From assembly GCA_013377075.1 (NCBI GenBank), contig JACABD010000004.1:41267-105266 (forward strand): a DNA stretch of 64,000 nt, given 5' to 3'. Origin of the DNA: Geobacteraceae bacterium. Lineage in GTDB: Bacteria > Desulfobacterota > Desulfuromonadia > Geobacterales > DSM-12255. The notes below the pieces were generated by a model. It saw only the letters and a program-made list of their open reading frames with translations, searched no databases and was not told where the DNA came from. Positions 50,801 to 59,244 of the stretch are shown here, in pieces; the stretch's first letter is position 1, and every line of letters begins with the position of its first letter. Made by a program: the position numbers and the translations under genes.

Positions 50801-52151
50801 TCGAACCGCCGGAACCGGGGCACCTGCGAGAAGCAGCAAAGGGTTCACCCTGTCCACAACCCACTACCAGCACCTGAAATACCCGGCAGCCAACATCAAC
50901 TGCGTGACCTGTCACTCGAAAACATCTTCAACAACCGATCCGCTCGCCCTGAAGAACTTCACCGGCGTCAAGCGCCATGCTAACGGCGTCCGTGACGTAA
51001 CTTTCGCCAGCACGCTGCCATACGGCACCTACACATCCTACAAGTCACCAGAGTCCGGCTCTACCGGCACCTCCAAGACCTGTAGCAACGTTTCCTGCCA
51101 CGGTGGCAAGACACGTAATCCATGGTCTGCTACAACAACCAATAATGACAACACCTGTCTACATTGCCACGGTTTAGGAACCGGACTTGGCACAGCACTT
51201 CGTGCCGACAAGTACAATGCAGCACCGGGCTGGAACGGCGGTATCAGCACCGATGGCAACAACGTCGCAACCGATATCCGCGTTGGTGCCCATTTCAAAC
51301 ACCTGTCTTCCATCTACGTCAAGAAGATAAAGTGTAACGAATGCCACGCCGTGCCTACTACTCCGTTTGAAGGCACCCACATGGCAACACAGCGTTACAA
51401 CTCCCAGACACTGGCCTTTGGGCAGGCTTCAACTGCCACAAAGAACACCACTACACCGACATTCACAGCCGGAACCGCTGTAGCTCCGGCATCCTGCACC
51501 ACCTACTGCCACGGCACCAACCTGAAAAACGGTGACTCAACTGTTGGCACCGTAAGAACTCCGACATGGAACCAGGATCTCACAACCGGTGGCAACTGCG
51601 GCAAGTGTCACGGCAACCCGCCAAACAGCGTCTCCGGCTCACATGCCAGTGCTACACCTACTACCGGTTGCGGCGGATGTCACAGCATGGTTGTCAACGG
51701 ATCCGGCACCATTATTAACAAAAATCTGCATATGAACGGGATTGTAGAATTTGTTTCATCCTGTAACGCATGTCACAGCTACTTGCCTACAGACACATGG
51801 ACTTCAAGCTACGCTGTTGAAGGGGCAAGTTTCAACGCACACAGCAAACATATCAACTACCTGCTTGCCAGAAATACCGGAGTGTCACTTAACAAGGATA
51901 CTGACACCTTTGGTGGTGCCACTTTCCAGGTCATCTGCGGTGTCTGCCACACATGGGATCCGGCACAGCACAGCACCGGCGGCGGCGGTTCCCGTCTGAT
52001 AAACTTCGGTACCAACTCAACATCACGTCAGTACGGAGCCAGCCATCCGAAGTACAATGGGACAAGTGGACAGTCATCTTCAGTTAGTCCGAAGTCCTGC
52101 TCCAACATCGACTGTCACTACAGAACATCTCCGGTCTGGTCGACTTACTAA
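47802..52151 (+). CDS. Giant exported multiheme c-type cytochrome with about 28 heme sites
   Basis: A 1449-residue protein with a signal peptide (about 1-39, ASASV). Residues 40-270 are a heme-free, Thr/Asn-rich beta domain. Heme sites run from residue 281 to 1439: 20 CxxCH, 6 CxxxxCH (CNNIYCH, CTNVSCH, CTTTYCH, CSNISCH, CSNVSCH, CSNIDCH) and 2 CxxxCH (CNVYCH, CTTYCH). The alternation CxxxxCH...CxxCH is the repeat described for Geobacter cytochromes. A block around KTCTNVSCHGGKT to MKCNECHLVP recurs 610 codons later (49245 versus 51075). It is probably an outer-surface or periplasmic electron conduit. ATG lies behind AAGGAGA; a terminator follows. Confidence 0.95.
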   Translation: MEKMFWFKLKRIFQHFRIGITLLVCLAAMAFTTHEASASVDFVNQWPVTPAIVSNSSASPASGIYKIGAGVNRLLVVAVATEYSSAQSPTITVTYGGQTINTVNSGIIVNNTTGNNKIWIGYLNEAGIVAAGSNKTLTVAPSTNTNLVSIYATAAVFNGVDQTTPISNSGSLGTTVNATTIGPVAFTAGNTNTKAGNTGMSIYFVNWNNNSGETTASTGYTGLRNYVGTNMALSGAYKVVSSASAESVTSTTTATNIGALAGFGINPVTNAGTNYNKITTCGDCHGNPPEDGTARNVPPGLFVGSHEKHTGGDDLQYGMACTACHSNNTTLNHANGRIKVAGSNLPNTAYTNTSSIAVRNTFTLGYCNNIYCHSTGRSTPQYTNPQWGSATGNCLACHAGRNSGGTMVTSNSGFKLSTTHMQHMQAPYTATNINCNICHSKTVTDHQTLKSYTGITYHANGTPDVKFTNIAYASYTSYKANKTCTNVSCHGGKTKSAWSATSINKDNTCLHCHGYGAGTGTALRADKYNAAPGWITGGNTGISTDGNIVSTDPRVGGHFKHLSSVSTKKMKCNECHLVPSNPYDAGHTDSPRYSSNTIVFTQASTANKNTTSPAYTVGGPSTAATCTTTYCHGSKMPKGDTSGSNRSPQWTQTLNCGSCHGNPPTFGSSSSAHVGSVATTSCIGCHKTVTDATGKIINKALHLDGLVSVLVDTSVTGACNKCHGNPPQTLTYGRYSGLVKPATLIMGSTPAGAGAHLKHQNNGMTCNTCHNSFSAATHPDNKLQIFFRISSNTHTGWNTTSPRAPYGTYSGNSSGNAPVDTSVATTLVRGTAGGLNSCNVYCHGAWNGSSKTSNPRWTGTATCGSCHGATVAAPPQVGTHARHAGYSSSVTARQGYSFSCNKCHPNRGTNDHVKGAVHVRFSTAVLGTSASYILPGASLSTPAGSRLYLTNKLAGTLPDGSCSNISCHSNGRGANMGTFRNATTLPWGTTTRNCLSCHGGRTAGTGAPARSSKGFTLSTTHYQHLKYPAANINCVTCHSKTSSTTDPLALKNFTGVKRHANGVRDVTFASTLPYGTYTSYKSPESGSTGTSKTCSNVSCHGGKTRNPWSATTTNNDNTCLHCHGLGTGLGTALRADKYNAAPGWNGGISTDGNNVATDIRVGAHFKHLSSIYVKKIKCNECHAVPTTPFEGTHMATQRYNSQTLAFGQASTATKNTTTPTFTAGTAVAPASCTTYCHGTNLKNGDSTVGTVRTPTWNQDLTTGGNCGKCHGNPPNSVSGSHASATPTTGCGGCHSMVVNGSGTIINKNLHMNGIVEFVSSCNACHSYLPTDTWTSSYAVEGASFNAHSKHINYLLARNTGVSLNKDTDTFGGATFQVICGVCHTWDPAQHSTGGGGSRLINFGTNSTSRQYGASHPKYNGTSGQSSSVSPKSCSNIDCHYRTSPVWSTY

Positions 52152-52195
52152 ACTATATTCCGGATTATTGCCGGAAAATAATTACCTGAAATTTG

Positions 52196-52230
52196 CGGCT
52201 CCGGTCTTTATAGATCGGAGCCGTTTTTTT
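52196..52230 (+). terminator. Intrinsic terminator of the giant cytochrome gene
   Basis: CGGCTCCGGTCT (52196-52207) and AGATCGGAGCCG (52212-52223) form a 12-bp stem with one G-T pair and a 4-base loop, followed by seven Ts. It lies 44 bases after the stop and would make most cytochrome transcripts monocistronic. Confidence 0.95.
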
Positions 52231-52304
52231 GACTTTTTGATTTCTATTACATCCCCCTATCGTGTATTATGATAAAGATTAAAGTTATCAACAGCGAAGG
52301 TAAA

Positions 52305-54785
52305 ATGACCATCAAACGAATCATATTATCCGCACTCTCTCTGCTCCTTATCCCTTTATATAATGCAGAAGCAGCAGTAATAACTTCCGACACTATCTGG
52401 CAGAAGGAGGTCTCAGTAACTGAAGACACCCTTGTCCCACAAGGGGTTACACTGACCATAAAACCCGGAACAATAATAAAAATATCCCCGGCTGAAAGCA
52501 CAAAAACTGACCCAGAATTCATCTCCCCGCTAACTGAGATAACCGTACGCGGCAGGATCACCATTGAAGGGACAAAGGACGAACCAGTAACCTTCATTTC
52601 TGCCGAGGCCGGCAGGGAGAACGAGTGGGCAGGGATAATTATTGATGGTGGCGAAGCTGCTATCAGAAACTGCACCATTAGCGGCGCAGAGTCGGCACTC
52701 TATCTGATTAATGCCACTGTAGCAGCAAATAGCTTGACAATAAGCGGTAACAGGTACGGCATAACCTCCGCCGGCAAAAGGGCAAACCTTATAATCAGAG
52801 ACAGCAGTATAAGCGGCAATGACTACGGCCTGGTCCTGATCTCTGACATCGAACCCGACCTGAAAGGCACTTCAATAAATGGGAACAGAAAAAAGGATTT
52901 CTGGAAAGAGGATCTCCCCCATTCTCCTGAGCCCCCTAAGAGCCTGGCATCATCGTCCGCAACCACCATGACGGCCCGTGTATACACTGATGAAGCCTTG
53001 GTGGGAGACACAGTCTGGCGGGGAAGAGTCCGTGTTGACGGGAACCTGAGAATTCCTGAAGGAAGCAGGCTGCTTATAACGCCTGGCACAGTTGTCGAAT
53101 TTTCCAGAAAGGATACCAATGGCGACGGAATCGGTGAAAACGGCATCCTCATACAGGGAGCCATGGTAGCAAAAGGGACAAAAGAAAACCCGATAATATT
53201 CCGCTCCTCCGAGCTTATCAGAAAGATGGGTGACTGGGATTCTGTAAACCTTATGAACAGTGATAAAGCGGAAAACCTCATCGAAAACTGCATCTTCGAG
53301 GATGCTTATCGCGGCCTGCACTTTCATTACTCTACAGTTAAGGTTACCGGTTCCTACTTTGCCAACAGCTTCCGTGGCGTCCAGTTCCAGGAGTCAACTG
53401 TAGAGATTTCTGACTCATCTTTTATTGGTAACAAAAGCGCAATACAGGGCAGGGATTCTCTTGTAAAGTTCCATGGCAACCGGCTTTACAACAACCATCA
53501 GGGGGTAAATTTCTTCAGAAACAACCTTTTGTTTACCAACAATCTTATTTCCGGAAGCCTCAAGGAAGGGGTACGGATCAGAGAAGGAAATGCAACTGTC
53601 CGTAGAAACATGGTAACTGCCAATCGCCAGGGGATGATGCTTGCTGACATTTTCTACGGCTCAATCAGCGAAAACATCATTGCCAACAGCAGTGAAGCTG
53701 GCCTTGCACTACGGAATGTCGACAACATTGAAGTAAGCGGCAACTATTTCGGCAGAAATGGCTCAAACGGCCTTAATTTGCAGGATGTCAGAGCCGAAAT
53801 CAAAGGGAATCTTTTTACATTCAATACTGAAAGAGGTATAGGCATCACCTCTTTTTCAGGGGTTATAAGCAGCAACAACTTTGCCGAAAACGGTCTTTAT
53901 GCAATAGACCTAGAGTCGCCGGACGACATAGCGGCTGACAACAACTGGTGGGGAGGCAATTTACCGGAAAATGTTGTTTTCGACAGGCGAAAAGATCCGG
54001 CGCGTGGCCTTGTAAAGAGCGACAGCACAGCACCCTCTGCACATACCTTCAAATGGCCGCTTGACGTGCTTTCAGGCAACATTACGCTTGCCGGAGATAT
54101 TCTCTTCAGCGGGCAGATGGCAGTTCCGGTTGAGTCTGCGTTGACGATCTCCCCCGGAACTAAAGTAGTGCTTGCGGAGTCGTCCGGACTCTCTGTAAGA
54201 GGCCGAATAAATTCAAACGGAACTGCAGCAAAACCTGTAACCTTCACATCACTTTCGATAAAAAGCCCAGGGGCATGGGATGAAATTGTCCTTGAACAGG
54301 CACTTGACAGCACTTTTGCCTATACTGTCATTGAGTACGGCACTTGGGGCATTCATGGACACTTCACCAACCTGCTGCTGGATCATGTACTGATTCGACA
54401 CAACAATGGCGGAATGAGATTCCGTAGCGGTCCTGTGATCGTAAGACAGTCCGTTTTCAGTGATAACGGGATTGGAATTCGCTCCTACATCGGAAACGGT
54501 AAAATAGAAGAGAACATAATAACCGGAAATGAAATCGGGGTTTTTGTCCGCGAAAGAGGAAGCGGCCTTGTCTTGAAGCGGAACAATATCTTTGCAAACA
54601 GTGATTACAATATCCGCTCCGGGGATTTCAACAGTGAGGATATTCCGGCAACGGGCAACTGGTGGGGCACCAAGGATCCGGCACAAACTATTTACGATGG
54701 AAGAGTTGAGGAAGGTGTCGGCAAGGTGATATTTGACCCGATCCTACTTGAACCGGTGAATCTTGAAAAGGCTGGTGTTAAATGA
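52305..54785 (+). CDS. Exported right-handed beta-helix (NosD/CASH-type) protein
   Basis: An 826-residue protein. ATG 52305, with GAAGG upstream, gives a standard signal peptide (MTIKRIILSALSLLLIPLYN, cleavage near AEAAV); an in-frame ATG at 52269 would add 12 residues. The mature protein is made of parallel beta-helix repeats with N-G/D-N-x-x-G turns (SGNRYGITS, SGNDYGLVL, YNNHQGVNFFRNN, IRNNNGGMRF-like), in three sections each introduced by a DTIWQKEVSV/DTVWRGRVRV/LSGNITLAGDILFSG strand and TLTIKPGTI-like motif. WWG motifs (NNWWGGNLPE, GNWWGTKDP) are present. Such helices bind polysaccharide or act as scaffolds. It overlaps the next gene. Confidence 0.88.
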   Translation: MTIKRIILSALSLLLIPLYNAEAAVITSDTIWQKEVSVTEDTLVPQGVTLTIKPGTIIKISPAESTKTDPEFISPLTEITVRGRITIEGTKDEPVTFISAEAGRENEWAGIIIDGGEAAIRNCTISGAESALYLINATVAANSLTISGNRYGITSAGKRANLIIRDSSISGNDYGLVLISDIEPDLKGTSINGNRKKDFWKEDLPHSPEPPKSLASSSATTMTARVYTDEALVGDTVWRGRVRVDGNLRIPEGSRLLITPGTVVEFSRKDTNGDGIGENGILIQGAMVAKGTKENPIIFRSSELIRKMGDWDSVNLMNSDKAENLIENCIFEDAYRGLHFHYSTVKVTGSYFANSFRGVQFQESTVEISDSSFIGNKSAIQGRDSLVKFHGNRLYNNHQGVNFFRNNLLFTNNLISGSLKEGVRIREGNATVRRNMVTANRQGMMLADIFYGSISENIIANSSEAGLALRNVDNIEVSGNYFGRNGSNGLNLQDVRAEIKGNLFTFNTERGIGITSFSGVISSNNFAENGLYAIDLESPDDIAADNNWWGGNLPENVVFDRRKDPARGLVKSDSTAPSAHTFKWPLDVLSGNITLAGDILFSGQMAVPVESALTISPGTKVVLAESSGLSVRGRINSNGTAAKPVTFTSLSIKSPGAWDEIVLEQALDSTFAYTVIEYGTWGIHGHFTNLLLDHVLIRHNNGGMRFRSGPVIVRQSVFSDNGIGIRSYIGNGKIEENIITGNEIGVFVRERGSGLVLKRNNIFANSDYNIRSGDFNSEDIPATGNWWGTKDPAQTIYDGRVEEGVGKVIFDPILLEPVNLEKAGVK

Positions 54786-55468
54786 GACTCGCCGCCATCA
54801 TCCTAATAGCTGTCATAATGCTGCCGTTTGCAGCTAACGGTGCAGAAGATAACATCACTCTGCAAGGGAAAGTTGCCACACTGTCAGGTGAGCCCGTAGC
54901 AAATGCTGAAATTTATATCTATTCGACAAAAAACAGCAGACGCCCTGCTGATTTCATCTCTCCCAAAACAGGGGACAGCGGGGTCTATCGGCTGATACTG
55001 CCAAAAGCATCATACTGGGCCGTAGCACGAGTCAAAAAGGGTGAACGTTTCGGCCCTTTGCAGCCAGGTGACAGGCATTCAGGAGAACCGATCAAAATAG
55101 AACCCGATGCAGAGTCAACCATAAGTCAGGATTTCAGTGTCGCTGACATGCAGGAGCTTGCACAAAGCCGTTTAAAAGGGCGTGAAGAGCTTGTTGAAAT
55201 ATCCGGCATTCTCTCAAGAAGTAGCAAACCATTGGCCGGTTACTATGTTTTTGCAAAAGCCGATCGGATAATCGTTACAAATCCGGACTATTTTTCTGCA
55301 TGGACAGACGCTTCAGGCAGATACAATATCAAACTGCCTCCGGGGAGATACTTCCTGGGGGCAGCAGCACTTTTCCCACCCCAGGGGAAAAGCACGGAAC
55401 TAAGAGAAGTTGAACTGCTGGCGGGGAAATTACCGGTTGCAATTAATTTGCAATTGCCGGTAGAATGA
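54782..55468 (+). CDS. Exported protein with two carboxypeptidase-regulatory-like domains
   Basis: A 228-residue protein overlapping the previous stop (ATGA). Signal peptide about 1-20 (ANGAED). Two beta-sandwich modules of the CarboxypepD_reg/transthyretin-like fold: about 25-115 (LQGKVATLSGEPVANAEIYI, SGVYRLILPKASYWAVARVK) and about 135-228 (ISGILSRSSKPLAGYYVFA, DASGRYNIKLPPGRYFLGA). These modules mediate protein-protein contact in envelope proteins. Likely a partner of the beta-helix protein. Confidence 0.85.
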   Translation: MRLAAIILIAVIMLPFAANGAEDNITLQGKVATLSGEPVANAEIYIYSTKNSRRPADFISPKTGDSGVYRLILPKASYWAVARVKKGERFGPLQPGDRHSGEPIKIEPDAESTISQDFSVADMQELAQSRLKGREELVEISGILSRSSKPLAGYYVFAKADRIIVTNPDYFSAWTDASGRYNIKLPPGRYFLGAAALFPPQGKSTELREVELLAGKLPVAINLQLPVE

Positions 55469-55508
55469 CACATTAAAATACCGTCTATAAACATTCGGAG
55501 AAACAACA

Positions 55509-56084
55509 ATGTCGAGAGTTTTCTGGGCACTAATTCTTGTTGTATCAGCACTGTACATATCTTCACCAATCAACGCCTGCGTCGGCAAGACGCTTCATAT
55601 TGGCATTCTTGACAATCCGAACGAGCAGATGCTTGCAGAGATGACTTCCCAACTGATAACAGCACGTACCGGTACAACTGTAAAAATTGAAACATACAAA
55701 GGCCAAAAAGAGATGTACAGTGCCGTAAAACAGGGGCAACTCGGCATGGTCATAGAGAGTACAGACCGTGCGCTGGAGATGATCGGCAAACCAAAAGAGT
55801 CTGGCAAGGCCGGTTTTGAATCAGCTAAAGCAGAGTACAAAAAGAGCCTTAACCTCATCTGGCTTGAGCCATACGGAGCAGTTCAGGGCGGCAGTTCTTC
55901 ACAATTACTGGCACCTGTGATTGCAAACGAAACTCTCAGCTCACTTCCTGCTCTCCCGAAACTTCTGCAAAAGCTGTCAGGGATTACAACTGATTCCGGT
56001 TACAACAGAATAATGAAATCGAAAAATGACGAAAAGCCCAAGAAACTGGCAAAAGATTTCCTGAAATCAAAGAAACTGATTTAA
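55509..56084 (+). CDS. Small exported protein related to ABC substrate-binding proteins
   Basis: A 191-residue protein with a signal peptide (about 1-23). The mature part starts with GKTLHIGILDNPNEQMLAEM and has TSQLITARTGTTVKIETYKG and AVKQGQLGMVIESTDRALEM, resembling the first lobe of glycine-betaine/choline-type (OpuAC) periplasmic binding proteins. It is about 100 residues shorter than these, lacking most of lobe two, and no transporter is nearby. It may bind a small ligand or be a structural relict. It sits between the envelope proteins and the ResB-like gene. Confidence 0.72.
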   Translation: MSRVFWALILVVSALYISSPINACVGKTLHIGILDNPNEQMLAEMTSQLITARTGTTVKIETYKGQKEMYSAVKQGQLGMVIESTDRALEMIGKPKESGKAGFESAKAEYKKSLNLIWLEPYGAVQGGSSSQLLAPVIANETLSSLPALPKLLQKLSGITTDSGYNRIMKSKNDEKPKKLAKDFLKSKKLI

Positions 56085-56104
56085 AAGGCGAAAACCAAAA
56101 CCTG

Positions 56105-57013
56105 ATGTTACCTTCCGGCAGAAAAGTCATAGAGTGGCTCTCATCAACACAGCTCTCAATAATTCTATTCGGACTCCTCGCTTCTGCTGCAATCCCCGGC
56201 ACGCTATTGAAGTCACAACGGGAGTATTACAGCCACCCTTTTTTCCAGCTGCTCATAATTATTTTTGCTCTTCACCTTGCTCTTTGCACATTTAAGCGGT
56301 TTAAATTACTTGCTAAATCAACGCTTGTTGTTCATTCGGGGGTCCTGATCACACTGGCAGGAGCCGTTATGACCGGAACGGGATACGTTGCAACTATTAA
56401 CATCTATGAAGGGGAGAGTTCGAAAACTGTTTACCGATGGGATTTGAAGCAGGACACCCCTTTTAGCCATGAAATAAGAGTCAAGAAGATCAACAAGGAG
56501 TTTCACCCTGTTTCACTACAAATAGGGATTATGAAACTTGATAAAAAGCATGATTTAAAGACGTTAAAATCCGGTGATTCCTTTATGCTGGAAGCTTATT
56601 CCGTAAAAGTTGACAGCTTTGACCCCTGGAAAGAGGTAGCCTCCTTTACGATCTCAAAAGGAGCTGAAGTTATTGGGAATACCGACACATCAGGAGTTTC
56701 AAATCTTGCTCCAGACTTCCCTTTTTCATTTAAGCTCGTCGCATTCAAGGATGCTGTTATTAAAAGATTTTGGGTTGATTTAGAACTGCTTGAAAATGGA
56801 CACATGATTCAGAGCGGAGTAACTGAAATTAACGCCCCTTTCAGCTGGAGAGGCCTTGACATTTTTAATACTTCGATAAGTCTTGACCCAGAAAAACGCC
56901 CGTACGCCGGCATACAAATAGTCCGCGATCCCGGGAAATACGTAGTCTACACAGGCATGTTCATTCTGTCCGTCGGTACAATTGCAGCATGGTATCGCAG
57001 ATTTAAAAGGTAG
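56105..57013 (+). CDS. ResB-like cytochrome c biogenesis membrane protein
   Basis: A 302-residue protein with helices at about 15-33, 45-62, 72-92 and a final helix near 276-296, and a periplasmic beta domain between. The pattern LSSTQLSIILFGLLA at the start, and the end APFSWRGLDIFNTSISLDPE followed by a helix, match ResB/Ccs1. ResB normally works with CcsA (ResC) to deliver heme and attach it to CxxCH. No ccsA is in the window. Its position five bases upstream of the permease and in the same run as radical SAM genes suggests a dedicated role with the giant cytochrome. Confidence 0.82.
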   Translation: MLPSGRKVIEWLSSTQLSIILFGLLASAAIPGTLLKSQREYYSHPFFQLLIIIFALHLALCTFKRFKLLAKSTLVVHSGVLITLAGAVMTGTGYVATINIYEGESSKTVYRWDLKQDTPFSHEIRVKKINKEFHPVSLQIGIMKLDKKHDLKTLKSGDSFMLEAYSVKVDSFDPWKEVASFTISKGAEVIGNTDTSGVSNLAPDFPFSFKLVAFKDAVIKRFWVDLELLENGHMIQSGVTEINAPFSWRGLDIFNTSISLDPEKRPYAGIQIVRDPGKYVVYTGMFILSVGTIAAWYRRFKR

Positions 57014-57018
57014 CTATT

Positions 57019-58902
57019 TTGTCAACAGAATCAGATAAATCAAAAAAATCCGACTCCTGCCAGGTCCACGGCAGCCATGCCAGAAAAGCCAATTTTACTC
57101 TATTTGCAATGGTATTTGCCGGTTTTGCTCTGATTATCTGGCACGTATGGACATACGGACCTTCCGGTCACCCCCATGAAGCAACCTCCGCTACCGGATC
57201 TTTTTTAACAATGCTCGGTTCAGAGCTATGGAATCTGCTTGTTGACAAACATGGCATAATTGCAGAACTTTGGGACATCCTTCCATACTTTATAATTGGT
57301 ATTCTTCTTGCCGGTTATATCCGCACTTACAAAATTGCTCTTAAGCTTCAACTCACCTTAAAAAAATACGGCGTCATGAGTATTTTCATCGCCTCATTCA
57401 TCGGGATCATAACCCCGCTATGTGCCTGCGGAACACTGACAACTGCCATAAGCCTGCTATTTGCAGGCATTCCACTTGCACCTGTAATGTCACTCATGGT
57501 GACATCTTCCCTCATGAGCCCATCGACCTACCTGCTGACACTGAATGATCTTGGCCCTGAATGGACAGTAGTACGGACTCTGGCGGCTCTTCTAATGGGA
57601 ATTTTTGCCGGAGCAGTGACTCATTATTTTAAACGATGGGGAATCGAAACAAAGAAAGTGTTCATAGACGGTGCAATTGTCCGTGGAGATTTTCATGATG
57701 AAGATTATCCTGATGAGAGACTCCGCTGTGGCTGCAAGCAGAAATTCGGCAACAGGGTTGCTCTCAAAACAAACAACAAATTCCTCATATTCCTTGCAAA
57801 ATCATCGGAAATGATCTCGATGGTCGGCAAATATGTACTTGTTGGAGTTATTATCGGCGCAATAGTCGAAAGATATATTCCCAGTGAATGGATCTATTAC
57901 TTTTTCGGCAGAAAAGACCCACTTAATGTGCTCTGGATAACCCTTGCATCAGTGCCTATGTTCCTACATCAGATAAGCGCCTCCAGCATACTCTTTCACA
58001 TAAAGAGTTCCCTGAATGGAACCATTGACAGCGGTGCTGCCCTGGCGTTCATGATCGGTGGACCGGTTACAGCAATGCCCACTCTGGTTATGTTCTGGAC
58101 AATCTTCAAGAAAAGAGTTTTTGTTCTTTATCTCTCAATCTGCATCGTCGGCACTCTGTTAATAACCTACAGCCTCCAAGCTCTGTTTTTTTTGCCGGGC
58201 ATAGATACCGGAAACTCTCTTCTGAAAGGTATTAACACGCTATCGGGCGGGAAATCGGCAATTATTAGAAAGAGTGGCGAAAACATCAGGATTGTTATGG
58301 ATCCGGCAGGTAAACCGATTGTTGCAACATATTCAAACATGCTTGGTAAGGAGGGTGGTGTTGTCTTCGATGCCGGAAGATTAAGATTCATGGCTGCCAG
58401 TAAATCTGAGCGGGACAATGATCGCTATATCAATAACATTGCCGAATGGCTCGAACAGAGTTCAAACAGTATCAGTAAAGAAAATATTATTCTCTATGAC
58501 CTCTCAGACAGCGCGGAAAACAAGCTGGCACCCATACTACAGGGGAAGAGCCTAACCGGAATTGACTTTAAATCTACAAATCGCAAAGAGACTCCCAATA
58601 TCTCTGCTCAATTATTGAATTCGCAGAGTCAGTTATGGCTTTTTTTCGCTGAGGGAAAAGCTCTGACCGAATCTGAACTGAAAGAGATTATTTCATTTAG
58701 CCAAAGAGGTGGATCACTTCTAATAGTCTCAGGAGACAATCCTGATTTCAATGCAATCAATCGTATTGCAACAAATTTTGGTCTCACCTTTTACGGAAGC
58801 GCTGATTCTGGGAGTAAAATACCTGTTGCAGTTGCAGCGCCCATGTTCTACCGTGCAGCAGAAATGATCGGAAAGTTTCTAAAACTCACCCACAAGGCTT
58901 AA
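57019..58902 (+). CDS. Permease (ArsP/DUF318-like) with C-terminal GATase1/DUF4350-like domain
   Basis: A 627-residue protein from a TTG behind AAAAGG. The N-terminal half has about nine helices with the permease-family signatures TPLCACGTLTTAISLLFAG and FMIGGPVTAMPTLVMFW. Between helices is a Cys motif (RLRCGCKQK). From about residue 410 a soluble domain follows; the segment LWLFFAEGKALTESELKEII then FSQRGGSLLIVSG is typical of the class I amidotransferase-like fold seen in DUF4350/GldG-type proteins. This fusion is unusual for the permease family. It could move a small molecule, thiol or metal needed by the system. Confidence 0.82.
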   Translation: MSTESDKSKKSDSCQVHGSHARKANFTLFAMVFAGFALIIWHVWTYGPSGHPHEATSATGSFLTMLGSELWNLLVDKHGIIAELWDILPYFIIGILLAGYIRTYKIALKLQLTLKKYGVMSIFIASFIGIITPLCACGTLTTAISLLFAGIPLAPVMSLMVTSSLMSPSTYLLTLNDLGPEWTVVRTLAALLMGIFAGAVTHYFKRWGIETKKVFIDGAIVRGDFHDEDYPDERLRCGCKQKFGNRVALKTNNKFLIFLAKSSEMISMVGKYVLVGVIIGAIVERYIPSEWIYYFFGRKDPLNVLWITLASVPMFLHQISASSILFHIKSSLNGTIDSGAALAFMIGGPVTAMPTLVMFWTIFKKRVFVLYLSICIVGTLLITYSLQALFFLPGIDTGNSLLKGINTLSGGKSAIIRKSGENIRIVMDPAGKPIVATYSNMLGKEGGVVFDAGRLRFMAASKSERDNDRYINNIAEWLEQSSNSISKENIILYDLSDSAENKLAPILQGKSLTGIDFKSTNRKETPNISAQLLNSQSQLWLFFAEGKALTESELKEIISFSQRGGSLLIVSGDNPDFNAINRIATNFGLTFYGSADSGSKIPVAVAAPMFYRAAEMIGKFLKLTHKA

Positions 58903-58922
58903 TACAAAAAAAGGAGAGACTC

Positions 58923-59243
58923 ATGAAGACAACCATTCTTGACCTTGCTAAACTCAAAAAATTCAACGATGACAAGCGCTCTCTTGAGGAGATCTGGTCA
59001 GATGACCATGCAAAAATCAGCCTCCTCTGCCTGAAGCCTGGGCAACATGTACACACCCACACACATCATGGAAACCATATATGGACTGTTGTTGAAGGTG
59101 AAGGTGTTTTTACCAGCGGTGGCAAATCACAAACCATTACTGTCGGCCAGATTGTCATCGTCCCTGCGTTTGAAGATCACGGTATCAGCAACGAAGGCTC
59201 TGCAAATCTGGTTATTTCATCAATGACCGTAGCCGGAGACTAG
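58923..59243 (+). CDS. Cupin-domain protein
   Basis: A 106-residue cytosolic single-domain cupin behind AAAGGAGAG. Motif 1 is HVHTHTHHGNHIWTVVEGEG (metal-ligand His cluster and Glu), motif 2 is VGQIVIVPAFEDHGISN (final His). It can bind a divalent metal and a small carboxylate-type ligand. It lies one base-pair gap before the PqqD-like gene, so it is part of the radical SAM module and might be its sensor, accessory enzyme or even substrate. Confidence 0.88.
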   Translation: MKTTILDLAKLKKFNDDKRSLEEIWSDDHAKISLLCLKPGQHVHTHTHHGNHIWTVVEGEGVFTSGGKSQTITVGQIVIVPAFEDHGISNEGSANLVISSMTVAGD

Positions 59244-59244
59244 T

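Noticed and set aside
48600..52140. DNA tandem satellite in the giant cytochrome gene
   Set aside because: The repetition is at the protein level with diverged codons and regular heme motifs, so it is explained by coding duplication.
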